Shown: positions 58,601 to 62,399, counted from the stretch's first letter. The stretch is 64,000 nt of DNA from Akebia trifoliata (GCA_017979445.1 CM030704.1:9159658-9223657), one strand, 5' to 3'. The notes: generated by a model from the sequence alone, not told the origin. Made by a program: numbers and translations.

Positions 58601-59689
58601 AAAAGATTTTCTAAAAAAAGATCACCTGTACATGAGCTTCTGAGCTTATATCGTTAGCATACTGAATGAGAGAAAGCTCCAGATCAGATTTAATAATCCG
58701 GCATTCAGTCAAAATAGGATGCAAAGTACTTAAATCAGTCTCAAACTTCTCCATCTCCTAAGCATAGACAAAATACATCGAATTTATGAGTTCTACAACG
58801 TGAGGAAAAAGTGGAAGTTAAATATCTATGCATTGAAACCCGATCCACGTAGTAGCTTATAAGCATGTATAAGTAATCACCTATATGGAGAACCTTAGAA
58901 GCATCAATAAAGTACATGAGAAATAGAATATGGCATGTAAGGAATTATTAGCTCGGTCGTGAAACAATAAATATTAAGTTTTCAATTCAAGAATGAAAAA
59001 ATAAGCAAAACTAAAACTATAAATTGTCAAGTTATATTACGATCTATGAAAAAATTTGGAACCTCAAAAATAAAATCGAAATCGATAATTGGTATCATAT
59101 GAGAATACAAGATAAAAAGGTATGCCATAAAAATTGAATTGACTGTAAAGGTATTAACAACATAGTAAGCTGTATATATGAAACAATCCCTACAAAACCC
59201 AAAGTGCTTAGACCAATCTACACTGAAGCCATTTTCTATAAATAAATAAATAAAAGGTACAAAGAATGAATAGTCAGGAGGATTATGTTATTGCTACACT
59301 ACAGAACTTAACCATTTCTTCCTATAGAGTGAAATAAAACTTGAGATGAAGGAACCTCAAACTCTGCAGGCTTGGAGAAGTTATTGCTGTCAGTGTTAAG
59401 CCCATGAAGGAGAAACAGTAACGGCTTTCCTAATCCACCAAAGTGAGAATGTAGAACTCCTAAAATCTCATCAGTATAGCAAACCATGCTAACCATGTAT
59501 CTATCCTGCAGAGAAAGAATGGAAACTTTCAACACATGTACACTACAAGAAAATAAAAACTCAACCTAAAACAATGGTCAAAGCTAGATTAACCTTGAAG
59601 TAAGTTAAGGGTTTTATTTCCCCCAACCAAACAGCGTAGTCAGCAGTCAGTCTCGGAGCGAACAGAATTGACTTCCCAGTGGCAATATC
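17850..59689 (-). CDS. PEPD: Xaa-Pro dipeptidase (prolidase), peptidase M24; 13 exons visible, N-terminus outside window
   Basis: Prolidase cleaves dipeptides that end in Pro or hydroxyproline and uses two metal ions in a pita-bread M24 fold; it is normally cytosolic. Coding exons on the minus strand are 59689-59594, 59505-59356, 58757-58626, 57553-57426, 55950-55908, 50382-50299, 34605-34564, 33947-33877, 32254-32201, 32118-32013, 31891-31823, 21842-21699 and 17951-17850. All introns are GT-AG, phases agree, and the sum is 1221 bp (406 residues plus stop). All five metal ligands are present: Asp in LLDMGAEY, Asp in GSDITCSF, His in HGLGHFLG, Glu in TVEPG and Glu in VRIESD. Plant homologues have about 486 residues, so roughly 80 N-terminal residues (RYCTD/RQESYF region) lie beyond 64000. 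Nothing in the exons suggests a pseudogene. Three introns exceed 5 kb and are full of transposons. Confidence 0.93.
18470..20225 (+). mobile_element. Gypsy gag/protease remnant
   Basis: Gag-like blocks read NVENF, then (with frameshifts) a [14 protein letters not shown] segment near 18740. Past a plastid insertion they continue as [19 protein letters not shown] near 19105-19160, which matches the WWEQLK region of plant Ty3/Gypsy gag. Downstream at 19655-19890 the protease linker reads [18 protein letters not shown] and [20 protein letters not shown]. This is followed by a broken [14 protein letters not shown] part and, at 20030-20180, an [16 protein letters not shown] block. Multiple frameshifts and stops make it a fossil. 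The reverse transcriptase part is absent. It lies in prolidase intron 12, opposite in direction to the gene. Confidence 0.7.
18790..19088 (-). pseudogene. ycf2: Plastid ycf2 fragment in the nucleus (NUPT)
   Basis: The minus strand encodes an uninterrupted piece of the plastid Ycf2 protein, including [60 protein letters not shown] and [12 protein letters not shown]. Ycf2 is a large AAA-type protein of the plastid import machinery. The fragment covers about 100 of over 2000 codons, so it has no function here. The left edge is at about 18790 (ATATTGATTAAT) and the right edge at about 19088 (CGATCG). Gypsy gag sequence continues on both sides. I see no stop or frameshift, so the transfer looks recent on a genomic scale. 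Confidence 0.92.
20438..20457 (+). repeat. Run of 20 G
   Basis: Twenty consecutive G follow AACTA at the 3' side of the Gypsy remnant. Such a run can form G-quadruplex structures and is also prone to length error in assemblies. Confidence 0.9.
20458..21698. other. Rest of prolidase intron 12, nothing assigned
   Basis: The stretch has GGGTTGGGCTCGGGC-like low-complexity patches near 20460-20610 and 20850-20910, resembling repeats common in plant intergenic DNA. A short duplicated block (TTTTATTTCTAATRTTCACA) occurs at about 21138 and 21185. No gene was recognised. Confidence 0.4.
21699..21842 (-). CDS. PEPD: Prolidase exon with both catalytic Glu ligands
   Basis: 144 bp in phase 0 between TATAG and GTATGA. 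It begins [20 protein letters not shown] and ends [15 protein letters not shown]. The Glu of TVEPG and the Glu of VRIE are the two Glu metal ligands known for prolidases. Confidence 0.95.
22135..22205 (-). mobile_element. Probable tRNA-derived SINE head
   Basis: On the minus strand TAGCTAAATGG fits a pol III A box and GGTTCAAACCC fits a B box about 35 bases later, the layout of tRNA-derived SINEs. It is not a tRNA because the arms do not fold as one. No clear A tail or flanking duplication was identified. Confidence 0.45.
22206..22539. other. Intron 11 stretch, nothing seen
   Basis: No gene or long repeat recognised between the SINE-like head and the LINE remnant. Confidence 0.4.
22540..23750 (+). 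mobile_element. L1-type LINE remnant
   Basis: A lysine-rich ORF1 end ([20 protein letters not shown]) is followed at about 22950-23050 by the start of an L1-type endonuclease reading [20 protein letters not shown] and [14 protein letters not shown]. Near 23670-23740 a zinc-finger RVT-like end follows (an [13 protein letters not shown] block). Reverse transcriptase between them is deleted. Stops and frameshifts are frequent, so the copy is dead. It runs opposite to the prolidase gene in intron 11. Confidence 0.65.
23751..27480. other. Intron 11 stretch, possible LTR fragments, no gene
   Basis: A TATATAAATAG box at 23973-23983 and a GGTGCTTTCATTGA motif near 24398-24411 suggest a decayed LTR and leader of a Gypsy element. 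TTTGGTATCAGAATGG near 27390 resembles a Met-tRNA primer site of a plus-strand Copia element, without recognisable genes after it. The rest, including a purine-rich area at 25970-26500, has no recognisable protein. Confidence 0.35.
27690..28670 (-). pseudogene. Copia protease, gag-pre-integrase and integrase start
   Basis: The open part 28670-28014 contains [14 protein letters not shown], the Copia protease active site, then [17 protein letters not shown] and the HLGH-type block [14 protein letters not shown], which starts the integrase zinc region. After a stop the frame continues with [18 protein letters not shown] and [11 protein letters not shown], integrase core sequence with its first Asp region. 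An in-frame stop follows and the core is truncated. Confidence 0.8.
28780..29720 (-). pseudogene. Copia gag remnant with zinc knuckle
   Basis: Blocks in several frames are [10 protein letters not shown] near the N-terminus, [40 protein letters not shown], and a CCHC knuckle [14 protein letters not shown] near 28810. Gag packages element RNA into particles. At least two frameshifts are needed to join the pieces. Confidence 0.75.
29800..30180. repeat. GC-rich degenerate repeats in the Copia leader
   Basis: Units with GCTGTCGCAGGGCTG, TTGATCCTCCCAACA and CACTCCAAGTGCTG recur about four times in this GC-rich patch. It lies between the primer site and gag and stands out from the AT-rich surroundings. 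Confidence 0.55.
30447..31822. other. Intron 11 end, probable Copia LTR then nothing assigned
   Basis: The DNA right of the primer site (AGAAGAATTTGAGAAG onward) should be the 5' LTR of the Copia remnant, but its outer boundary was not recognised. No other gene or repeat was identified before the exon at 31823. Confidence 0.35.
31823..31891 (-). CDS. PEPD: Prolidase exon ([15 protein letters not shown])
   Basis: 69 bp in phase 0 between CTAGCAG and GTTAGT, encoding [20 protein letters not shown] plus EGM. The following exon continues with VITVEPG, as in other prolidases. Confidence 0.95.
32013..32118 (-). CDS. PEPD: Prolidase exon with catalytic His
   Basis: 106 bp, first base completing a Gly codon. 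It encodes [20 protein letters not shown], then [15 protein letters not shown]. The His of GLGHFLG is the known His metal ligand. Confidence 0.95.
32201..32254 (-). CDS. PEPD: Prolidase exon ([11 protein letters not shown])
   Basis: 54 bp between GTTGCAG and GTACGT, phases 2 in and 2 out. It encodes [17 protein letters not shown] and the first two bases of a Gly codon. Confidence 0.93.
32255..33876. other. Prolidase intron 8, nothing assigned
   Basis: 1.6 kb of AT-rich DNA with GT and AG at its ends. No gene or repeat was recognised inside. Confidence 0.5.
33877..33947 (-). CDS. PEPD: Prolidase exon ([16 protein letters not shown])
   Basis: 71 bp after a CTTGCAG acceptor, encoding [20 protein letters not shown] then DMH and two bases of a Lys codon. 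This is a signature M24 segment. Confidence 0.95.
34147..34180 (+). repeat. GT microsatellite followed by 18 G
   Basis: A GT repeat from about 34147 leads into an uninterrupted run of 18 G (34163-34180). It lies in the short intron 7 of the prolidase gene. Confidence 0.9.
34564..34605 (-). CDS. PEPD: Prolidase exon ([14 protein letters not shown])
   Basis: 42 bp in phase 0 between TTGCAG and GTAAGT, encoding [14 protein letters not shown]. It sits at the end of the 15.7-kb intron 6. Confidence 0.95.
34763..34880. mobile_element. Short hairpin MITE, copy 1
   Basis: Arms 34763-34802 and 34842-34880 are inverted copies starting TTAGAGAGCTGCTATTGGCA. The loop is about 40 bases. The same family occurs at 59922-60050. 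It lies close to the exon at 34564-34605. Confidence 0.65.
34881..37086. other. Intron 6 left part, a 56-bp tandem repeat, no gene
   Basis: A 56-bp unit beginning CTCAACTATAAACAGAGCT is present twice (35392 and 35448) with a diverged third copy to about 35580. A related phrase (CATAGGGGAGCTTCAAAACTC) returns near 37034-37054. No protein-coding gene was recognised. Confidence 0.45.
37087..37375 (+). mobile_element. Probable LINE 3' end fragment, plus strand
   Basis: The plus strand reads like an L1-type LINE tail: a short coding-like stretch ([20 protein letters not shown]), a TTCTAATAAAAT stretch and a terminal CT/TA microsatellite at 37347-37372. It abuts the minus-strand LINE tail to tail. 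No target duplication was identified. Confidence 0.4.
37390..38356 (-). pseudogene. LINE ORF2 C-terminal part (post-RT and zf-RVT)
   Basis: 38356-38060 reads [19 protein letters not shown] and [20 protein letters not shown], and ends ALSAK. This is the conserved segment after the reverse transcriptase of plant L1 elements. 37900-37390 begins [18 protein letters not shown] and carries the downstream region. A gap and stops lie between them. Confidence 0.75.
38390..40300 (-). pseudogene. LINE reverse transcriptase, split by a solo LTR
   Basis: The N-terminal part at 40162-39980 has [20 protein letters not shown] and FVALIPK, the start of L1-type reverse transcriptase. The palm part at 38806-38576 has [13 protein letters not shown] and [13 protein letters not shown] with the catalytic ADD. 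The solo LTR at 38889-39699 sits between them. Frameshifts make it inactive. Confidence 0.82.
38889..39699 (+). mobile_element. Solo LTR, family 1, copy A (811 bp)
   Basis: It starts TAATTCAGGATGGTGAGGGA (a diverged form of the family start TGATGTAGGACGATGAGGGG) and ends ATGTCCCCATCA. CATAC flanks it at 38884-38888 and 39700-39704, a perfect 5-bp duplication. The interior has TCAAGAA-rich repeats and CCAAAATGACCTCACACC, shared with the copies at 52219, 61552 and 62604. There is no internal element region. Confidence 0.85.
40700..41060 (-). pseudogene. LINE endonuclease fragment
   Basis: The frame 40966-40739 reads [20 protein letters not shown], then [20 protein letters not shown] and [13 protein letters not shown]. 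The VYGP and GDFN blocks are standard in L1-type apurinic-like endonucleases, which nick the target DNA. Its N-terminal half is broken by stops. Confidence 0.8.
41690..42246 (-). pseudogene. LINE ORF1 tail and ORF1/ORF2 junction
   Basis: Low-conservation LINE sequence between the Copia insertion and the endonuclease, with open stretches such as [20 protein letters not shown]. Before the Copia insertion it joined the frame that ends VSEACFKL at 46987. Confidence 0.55.
42247..42251. repeat. Copia target-site duplication, left
   Basis: GCTTG directly left of the LTR. The same five bases lie directly right of the other LTR at 46987-46991. Confidence 0.95.
42252..42501 (-). repeat. Copia 3' LTR (250 bp)
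   Basis: On the minus strand it starts TGTAGAAGAATCCGG and ends TTTTTCTACA, with inverted TGTAGAA/TTCTACA ends. It differs from the 5' LTR at plus positions 42340 (A against T at 46825) and 42500 (C against T at 46985). Confidence 0.95.
42502..42515 (-). other. Copia polypurine tract
   Basis: AACTTGAGGGGGAG on the minus strand lies directly before the 3' LTR. It is the expected primer for plus-strand DNA synthesis. Confidence 0.9.
42509..44479 (-). CDS. Copia reverse transcriptase and RNase H, open frame
   Basis: A 656-codon open frame. Reverse transcriptase begins around residue 190 with [20 protein letters not shown], continues through [20 protein letters not shown] and [19 protein letters not shown], and has the catalytic [11 protein letters not shown]. 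RNase H follows with [32 protein letters not shown] and [16 protein letters not shown], and the usual end TADILTKGL. It is uninterrupted, so this part could still be active. In an intact element it is the C-terminal part of one gag-pol polyprotein; here the upstream frame is cut off by the RPB11 insertion, and the first Met (MSNVSPEP) is not a natural start. It copies element RNA into DNA within particles. Confidence 0.93.
   Translation of the reverse strand: MSNVSPEPRSTFEKQSKNQNSEQQFLETENKEQPTIMSQHDNRFKDGDRTWKGIVYLKKNHKKRKDELTLQHSHDSEPRTNQQSESVIGNSLSLPNSQSKPSDLNIPIALRKGVRSYTSHPLSKYISYSKLSSSLATFTSQLSSVEIPNSVQEALKVPKWKEAVLEEMRALEKNNTWSVEALPAGKTTVGCKWVFTVKYNSDGSVERYKARLVAKGFTQTYGIDYSETFAPVAKLNTVRVLLSIAANLDWPLQQLDVKNAFLNGDLEEEVYMDSPPGFEEKFGSRICKLKKSLYGLKQSPRAWFEKFTQSVRKQGYSQGQANHTLFFKFFHEGKVAVLIVYVDDIILTSDDVIEIERLKKSLALEFEIKDLGALRYFLGMEVARSRKEIVVSQQKYILDLLKETGLSGCRPAETPMDPNVKLWEEGSVPVDISRYQRLIGKLIYLSHTRPDITFSVSVSQFMHAPYEEHLEAVYRILRYLKSTPGKGLFFKKTNQRSVEVFTDADWAGSMNDRRSTSGYCTFVWGNLVTWRSKKQNVVARSTAEAEFRAMAQGICEVLWIYRILEELKMTVELPLKLYCDSKAAISIAHNPVQHDRTKHIEIDRHFIKEKIKAGTVCLPFVPSSQQTADILTKGLARPNFEHLISKLGMIDIYAPT
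44500..44529 (+). other. Probable 5' UTR piece of the RPB11 copy
   Basis: A GAGA-rich stretch (AGAGAGAGAGAAAGAGAGCG) runs straight into the ATG. It does not fit the Copia frame on the other strand. The exact left boundary of the insert is uncertain by about 10-20 bases. Confidence 0.5.
44530..44880 (+). CDS. NRPB11: RNA polymerase II subunit RPB11, intronless copy inside a Copia element
   Basis: A complete 116-codon frame from ATG to TAG, the usual length of plant RPB11. It starts [18 protein letters not shown]. The RPB11/RPAC2 dimerisation domain spans about residues 25-100, with [40 protein letters not shown] and [21 protein letters not shown]11 pairs with RPB3 in the nucleus to nucleate polymerase II assembly. 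The copy has no introns, about 70 bases of 3' UTR and an A tract at about 44952-44958, so it looks like a reverse-transcribed mRNA. It lies antisense to the Copia pol and to the prolidase gene. No disabling change is seen. Whether it is expressed is unknown; the parent gene is presumably elsewhere. Confidence 0.93.
   Translation: MNAPDRYEHFVVPEGTKKVSYERDTKIINAASFTIEREDHTVGNVMRMQLHRDPNVLFAGYKLPHPLQYKIIVRIHTTNQSSPMQAYNQAINDLDKELNQLKSAFKDEMVKHTREY
44881..44959 (+). other. RPB11 3' UTR and short A tract
   Basis: About 70 bases follow the TAG (GCAGCTTGCCCTGGAACAGG and on) and end in a run of A at about 44952-44958, after which Copia sequence resumes on the other strand (SDDVF frame). No target duplication bounds the insert. 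Confidence 0.65.
44960..45350 (-). pseudogene. Copia integrase C-terminal part, out of frame
   Basis: After a deletion the integrase tail continues in a new frame: [59 protein letters not shown] and [12 protein letters not shown]. These are standard Copia integrase C-terminal blocks (GYS...KGYKC). The frame then meets the RPB11 insert at FLSDDVF. Confidence 0.88.
45246..46319 (-). pseudogene. Copia protease and integrase core, truncated by a frameshift
   Basis: The protease active site is [14 protein letters not shown] near the start. Next come [18 protein letters not shown] and the zinc region [19 protein letters not shown] with [10 protein letters not shown]. The integrase core has Asp in IIHSDVWGP, Asp in FRSDNGKEY and Glu in [15 protein letters not shown], so all catalytic residues are readable. 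About 60 bp expected after RKNKHL are missing and the frame shifts to a stop. The open frame extends upstream of 46319; it is part of gag-pol, not a separate start. Confidence 0.92.
46429..46698 (-). pseudogene. Copia gag, N-terminal part only
   Basis: ATG at 46698 starts [20 protein letters not shown] about 27 bases after the primer site. The gag N-terminal block [18 protein letters not shown] is intact. Then the sequence jumps, out of frame, to what is normally the end of gag ([10 protein letters not shown]...). The central capsid and zinc knuckle region, likely around 200 codons, is absent. This gag cannot make particles. Confidence 0.88.
46725..46736 (-). other. Copia primer binding site (initiator Met tRNA)
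   Basis: TGGTATCAGAGC on the minus strand lies directly after the 5' LTR. It is the canonical primer site of plant Copia elements. Confidence 0.95.
46737..46986 (-). repeat. Copia 5' LTR (250 bp)
   Basis: Near-identical to the 3' LTR. Its outer end reads TATAGAAG instead of TGTAGAAG, so the terminal TG has mutated since insertion. It should contain the element promoter. Confidence 0.95.
46987..46991. repeat. Copia target-site duplication, right
   Basis: GCTTG, identical to 42247-42251. Confidence 0.95.
46992..48300 (-). pseudogene. LINE ORF1 (DUF4283-like), broken
   Basis: The region 47700-47570 reads [20 protein letters not shown] then [13 protein letters not shown], the DUF4283 block of plant L1 ORF1 proteins. 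A segment upstream (48267-48076) reads [20 protein letters not shown]. Downstream, 47479-46982 is a long open C-terminal stretch ending at the Copia insertion. Several frameshifts. ORF1 proteins bind LINE RNA. Confidence 0.7.
48600..48815 (+). mobile_element. Probable LINE 3' end fragment, plus strand
   Basis: The plus strand has an L1-tail-like coding piece ([17 protein letters not shown]), then a TTTTCTAAAATAAAATTTAA stretch and a TA microsatellite at 48804-48815. It is head-on to the 5' end of the minus-strand LINE. Confidence 0.4.
48816..49184. mobile_element. Hairpin MITE, copy 1 (369 bp, TIRs of about 100 bp)
   Basis: The left end GGGTCAGGATCTGTGTACAC is mirrored by GTGTACACAGATCCTGATCC at the right end, and the match continues inward for about 100 bases. 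Each half contains its own smaller hairpin (GAGGATGATCTC with GAGATCATCCTC), so two stem-loops lie within the long inverted repeat. It sits in a TA microsatellite. Confidence 0.85.
49185..49220. repeat. TA microsatellite between the MITE copies
   Basis: TATGTG followed by an interrupted TA run. The same TATGTG(TA)n follows the second copy, so it belongs to the 405-bp duplicated unit. Confidence 0.85.
49221..49589. mobile_element. Hairpin MITE, copy 2 (369 bp)
   Basis: It matches copy 1 base for base except for one substitution I can see (GTGGACCATCC against GTGGACCGTCC). The copies start 405 bases apart and are in direct orientation, which indicates tandem duplication of the whole unit rather than two insertions. 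Confidence 0.88.
49590..50298. other. End of intron 6, nothing assigned
   Basis: A TA microsatellite runs to about 49629; the rest up to the exon at 50299 shows no gene or repeat. Confidence 0.5.
50299..50382 (-). CDS. PEPD: Prolidase exon with both catalytic Asp ligands
   Basis: 84 bp in phase 0 between CATGCAG and GTGAGT, encoding [20 protein letters not shown] then SDITCSFP. The Asp in LLDMG and the Asp in SDIT are the two Asp metal ligands of M24 prolidases. Confidence 0.96.
50383..50599. other. Start of intron 5, nothing assigned
   Basis: Short intron sequence between the exon and the LINE remnant. Confidence 0.5.
50600..52110 (+). mobile_element. L1-type LINE remnant with reverse transcriptase
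   Basis: Plus-strand blocks are [16 protein letters not shown] near 50665, [20 protein letters not shown] near 50790 and [17 protein letters not shown] near 51330, in the order of L1 reverse transcriptase. The catalytic ADD reads AD-T, with one Asp lost. Downstream parts continue to about 52110 with stops. It is diverged and inactive, and opposite in direction to the gene. Confidence 0.75.
52457..54931 (+). mobile_element. Nested solo LTR of a Gypsy-type element (2475 bp)
   Basis: It starts TGTAATGTTC and ends GGGGCATGACA, and is flanked by GGTTT at 52452-52456 and 54932-54936, a perfect 5-bp duplication inside copy B. The length and ends fit a Gypsy LTR. No internal region is present. Confidence 0.85.
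53040..53370. repeat. Tandem units inside the nested LTR
   Basis: AAATACAGCAACTATGAAAA-like sequences near 53070, 53182 and 53318 are each followed by TTGTTGTTTTTATA-like DNA, giving about three diverged units of 110-140 bp. Confidence 0.5.
55457..55907. other. Intron 5 end, nothing assigned
   Basis: No gene or repeat recognised between the solo LTR and the exon at 55908. Confidence 0.5.
55908..55950 (-). CDS. PEPD: Prolidase exon ([14 protein letters not shown])
   Basis: 43 bp after ATTGCAG, first base completing a Ser codon, then [14 protein letters not shown] and GTATGC. Highly conserved M24 prolidase segment. Confidence 0.95.
55951..57425. other. Prolidase intron 4, nothing assigned
   Basis: 1.5 kb without recognisable genes or transposon proteins. 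Confidence 0.5.
57426..57553 (-). CDS. PEPD: Prolidase exon ([19 protein letters not shown])
   Basis: 128 bp after AAGTAG, encoding [20 protein letters not shown] then [20 protein letters not shown] and VN plus two bases of a Ser codon. The usual PGMKEY reads ADMKEY here. Confidence 0.94.
58204..58560 (-). pseudogene. cemA: Plastid cemA fragment in the nucleus (NUPT)
   Basis: The minus strand from ATG at 58538 encodes the N-terminus of the plastid envelope protein CemA (Ycf10): [40 protein letters not shown] and [18 protein letters not shown] 2-base deletion after KEYSETH shifts the frame; the true frame continues as [20 protein letters not shown] to HFST, where plastid similarity stops at about 58204. 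The C-terminal two thirds are absent, so it is non-functional. It lies in prolidase intron 3, on the gene's strand. Confidence 0.9.
58626..58757 (-). CDS. PEPD: Prolidase exon ([19 protein letters not shown])
   Basis: 132 bp in phase 0, encoding [20 protein letters not shown] then [20 protein letters not shown] and AHVQ. The acceptor is CTTAG before GAGATG; AG at 58756-58755 would shorten the exon by one codon. Confidence 0.93.
58758..59355. other. Prolidase intron 2, nothing assigned
   Basis: 598 bp of AT-rich intron without recognisable features. Confidence 0.55.
59356..59505 (-). CDS. PEPD: Prolidase exon ([20 protein letters not shown])
   Basis: 150 bp in phase 0 between CTGCAG and GTTCCT, encoding [20 protein letters not shown] and [20 protein letters not shown]. 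It matches the N-terminal domain of plant prolidases. Confidence 0.95.
59594..59689 (-). CDS. PEPD: First visible prolidase exon ([19 protein letters not shown])
   Basis: 96 bp in phase 0 between TTTAG and GTTAAT, encoding [20 protein letters not shown] then [12 protein letters not shown]. In homologues this follows about 80 residues including RYCTD and RQESYF, which I could not find between 59690 and 64000. Confidence 0.94.
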
Positions 59690-59921
59690 CTAAAGGAACA
59701 AAAATAGAGAAATCAAATTCTTGACTTTATAAATGTGACATGATCCGACAATTTAGAGAAGAAAAAAATGCATAGAAGAGTTGCATACTGATACTATGGG
59801 AAGAAAAAGAGAGACAAGTCCAATCACTGAACACAGTAAAAGGTAAATAACAAATAACAGCTTCTAGATTTCTTGGTACAAAGATTCTCTTGGTGTGCAT
59901 AATCACATATCCACAATTCTT

Positions 59922-60050
59922 TTAGAGAGATACTATTGCCACACCAACTTTTACTAATAGCACACCAATTCATATGATATCATCAAAAAATTAGCACACA
60001 TCTTGGTGTGCTATTAGTAAAAGTTTGTATGGAAATAACAGTTCTCTTCT
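59922..60050. mobile_element. Short hairpin MITE, copy 2
   Basis: Arms of about 45 bases (TATTGCCACACCAACTTTTA... against ...AAAGTTTGTATGGAAATA) flank a 35-base loop. It starts TTAGAGAGATACTATTGCCA, close to the copy at 34763 (TTAGAGAGCTGCTATTGGCA), so both belong to one family. Confidence 0.62.
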
Positions 60051-60700
60051 TTTAATGATGCTCGTTGGGAAATCCTAGTTGATGCAGGAGCTAGTTACAT
60101 TACCCTAAGGCCCAAATTCAGATTTCCTGGGCCATCTTATACCTCCCAGTCAAGCCTAAAACCCATGTAAAATCTTGAGCATTTTCTATGCCATGGTATG
60201 GCCCAATTTCAGTCCATTATAAGACTTGGTATTGTAGTCCAACAAGCCTAAATTTCGGCAAATTAAATGGGTTTATCAAGGGTTGTCCATGCAATATCAG
60301 AAATGGGAGTTACGTGTGGATCGACCCAATCACCAAAGTAGGTACCAATAACAGTCCTAAAAGGAAGGAAATATCATGTTATTTGTACAGTTCCAATTGG
60401 GTTTTAGTGATGGTCGATAACCACAAGTGGGTTCCATGTCTTCAAATGGAGATTATGAGTGGGTTGCACAGTACTTAACGAATCCTATTACATCCTAAAA
60501 AGTAGGAGTGGATCTAATGTGGGTACCATGTTTAGTCAACTAGATCTTAGGAATTTGAAGTTTATTAATTATGAATGCATATTTGATTATCATCCTGCTT
60601 TCTTGGAAGCAACTTTAGGATTTTGACAAAAAGGTCTGAAGTTCAAGTGATGATACCAATTGCAGACACCAAGATCAACAAACATAATTGCATATTTGAT
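60051..60700. other. Intron or upstream DNA, nothing assigned
   Basis: No conserved gene recognised. The 96-codon open frame at 60188-60478 has no family resemblance I know. Confidence 0.45.
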
Positions 60701-61283
60701 TGTTAGGATTGAAGATTTTCACAAATAGATCACAAGAATTAAGGTAAAGAGAACCAAGAGAATAGACAAAAGAAAGAAGAGAGGGGAGAGAGAAGAGGTG
60801 AAACGATGGGTGTATTTGTTGAGTATATATTTTCCTCCATTCTCAGGTGTGTCATACCCTAGTTAAGCCCTGTGAGACCCTCTCATATTCATAGTTCTCC
60901 CCTTCTCCATTAGATCGGTCTTTTGGAGTAATTGGTTGGTTAACATGATATCAAAGTGCTAGGTTGGTATAAGTTACGGGTTCGAATCTTTCCACCCTTA
61001 TGGGTAAGGGGGAGTGTTGAGTGTATATTTTCCTCCACTCTCGAGTGTGTCATACCCTAGTTAATCCCCGTGACCCTCTCATATTCATAGTTCTCCCCTT
61101 CTCCATCAGATCAGTATTTTGGAGTAATTAGTTGGTTAACAGTATTCTCTACCCACAATTTCACTAATATATTAATATTTTATTGATATTTTGTGAACTA
61201 CTAAAAATACCCCTGGTCAGTCACTTACACATATATAACATAAAATAAAGGGATAAAAAGAAAGATATAAATATCATCATACA
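60701..61283 (-). repeat. Copia 3' LTR, interrupted by a TRIM
   Basis: On the minus strand it begins TGTATGATGATATTTATATC directly after a polypurine tract and ends CAATCCTAACA. Without the nested TRIM it is about 250 bp. The left end is inferred from the TG/CA rule. Confidence 0.6.
60817..61141 (+). mobile_element. Complete TRIM retrotransposon, 325 bp
   Basis: Two direct LTRs (60817-60945, 129 bp; 61015-61141, 127 bp), both TGTTGAG...GGTTAACA, flank a 69-bp interior. The interior starts with a Met-tRNA-like primer site (TGATATCAAAGTGCTAGG) and ends with a polypurine tract (TAAGGGGGAG). GTATT flanks the element at 60812-60816 and 61142-61146. It has no coding sequence and must use proteins from other elements. 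The LTRs differ at about eleven sites plus a 2-base indel, so the insertion is old. The interior also has GGGTTCGAATC, a B-box-like motif. Confidence 0.92.
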
Positions 61284-61551
61284 TACGCTCCCCCTCAAGT
61301 TAGTGCATATATATCTATCATACCCAACTTTGACAACAAATAACCCAATCTAGCCTTTTTAACCCCTTTTGTAAGAACATCTGCCAACTGATCAGAAGAT
61401 TAGTTATAAGAAATGCAAATCTTGCCTACATAGAGTTTCTCAATGATAAAATGATGATCCACCTCAATATGTTTGGTACGATCATGTTGGAAAGGATTAT
61501 GAATAATACTAATGGCAACTTTGTAATCTCAATAAAGTTGCATAGGACTTG

Positions 61552-62399
61552 TAATGCGGAACGCAAATCAAGTCAATGGCCAAGGGTTCCAATGGAAAAT
61601 TTGTAATTATTTAGGTTTTCATTTATTTGGGTCTAGATCTATCGGTTTATCATCCGGGATTATTTTATATTATTTATTTATTTAGATTTGTGTTTTAAGG
61701 TTTTAATTTTATGTTTTTTAGGTTTATTTAATGTTTTATTGGCCTATGGTCTTAGTATAATATTTAGGGTCAGTTTAGTAATTTTAGTTTATTTTTTATT
61801 TAAGTTTATTAAGGCTGAAAAATTAGGAGAGAAAAAGTTACAAAAATTAGGCTTATTTATTTGGTATTTTAGTTTGACTAGGATTCTTGATTTATTTTCT
61901 TTATATAGATTGTTTTCAAATTTTTTTTTTTTATTAATGATGAATGAAGATTTTCATGAATAAAGAATGAGTTTCTTTCATGTAGTGAAGTGAGCTCTCC
62001 AAGAAACCCTTGGTGTGATTATAAGGTTCTATCTTTCTATCCCTTTATCTTTCTTCTTCTAATTTTTATTTTTATTTTTTTATTCTTTTGTTTTTCTTGA
62101 TTTTCTTTTAGTTCCTTATTCTTGATTCTTGATTCTTGATTCTTGAAACCCCTTTCTTGATTCTTGATTCTTGAAACCTACAAACCTCAACCATTAATCA
62201 TTTCCTTACCCTACAAACCTTTAACCCTTTTCTCTATCCAACAATAATTGAAATAAAATTTTCATTCTACCTTTTGGATTTACCCTATCCTAACCCAAAT
62301 TGTAAATCCAATCTCAAATCCTTAACTTTTACCCAAAATCCTAAACAAAATTCCCTAAACCCCTCACATTTTCTTATCTCCCTTCACCGTCCCGCATCA
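61552..62399 (-). mobile_element. Solo LTR, family 1, copy C (848 bp)
   Basis: On the minus strand it starts TGATGCGGGACGGTGAAGGG and ends TTCCGCATTA (CA mutated to TA). Flanks are ACTTG (61547-61551) and ACTAG (62400-62404), a 5-bp duplication with one mismatch. It carries the family TCAAGAA block. It sits inside Copia RNase H. Confidence 0.75.
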
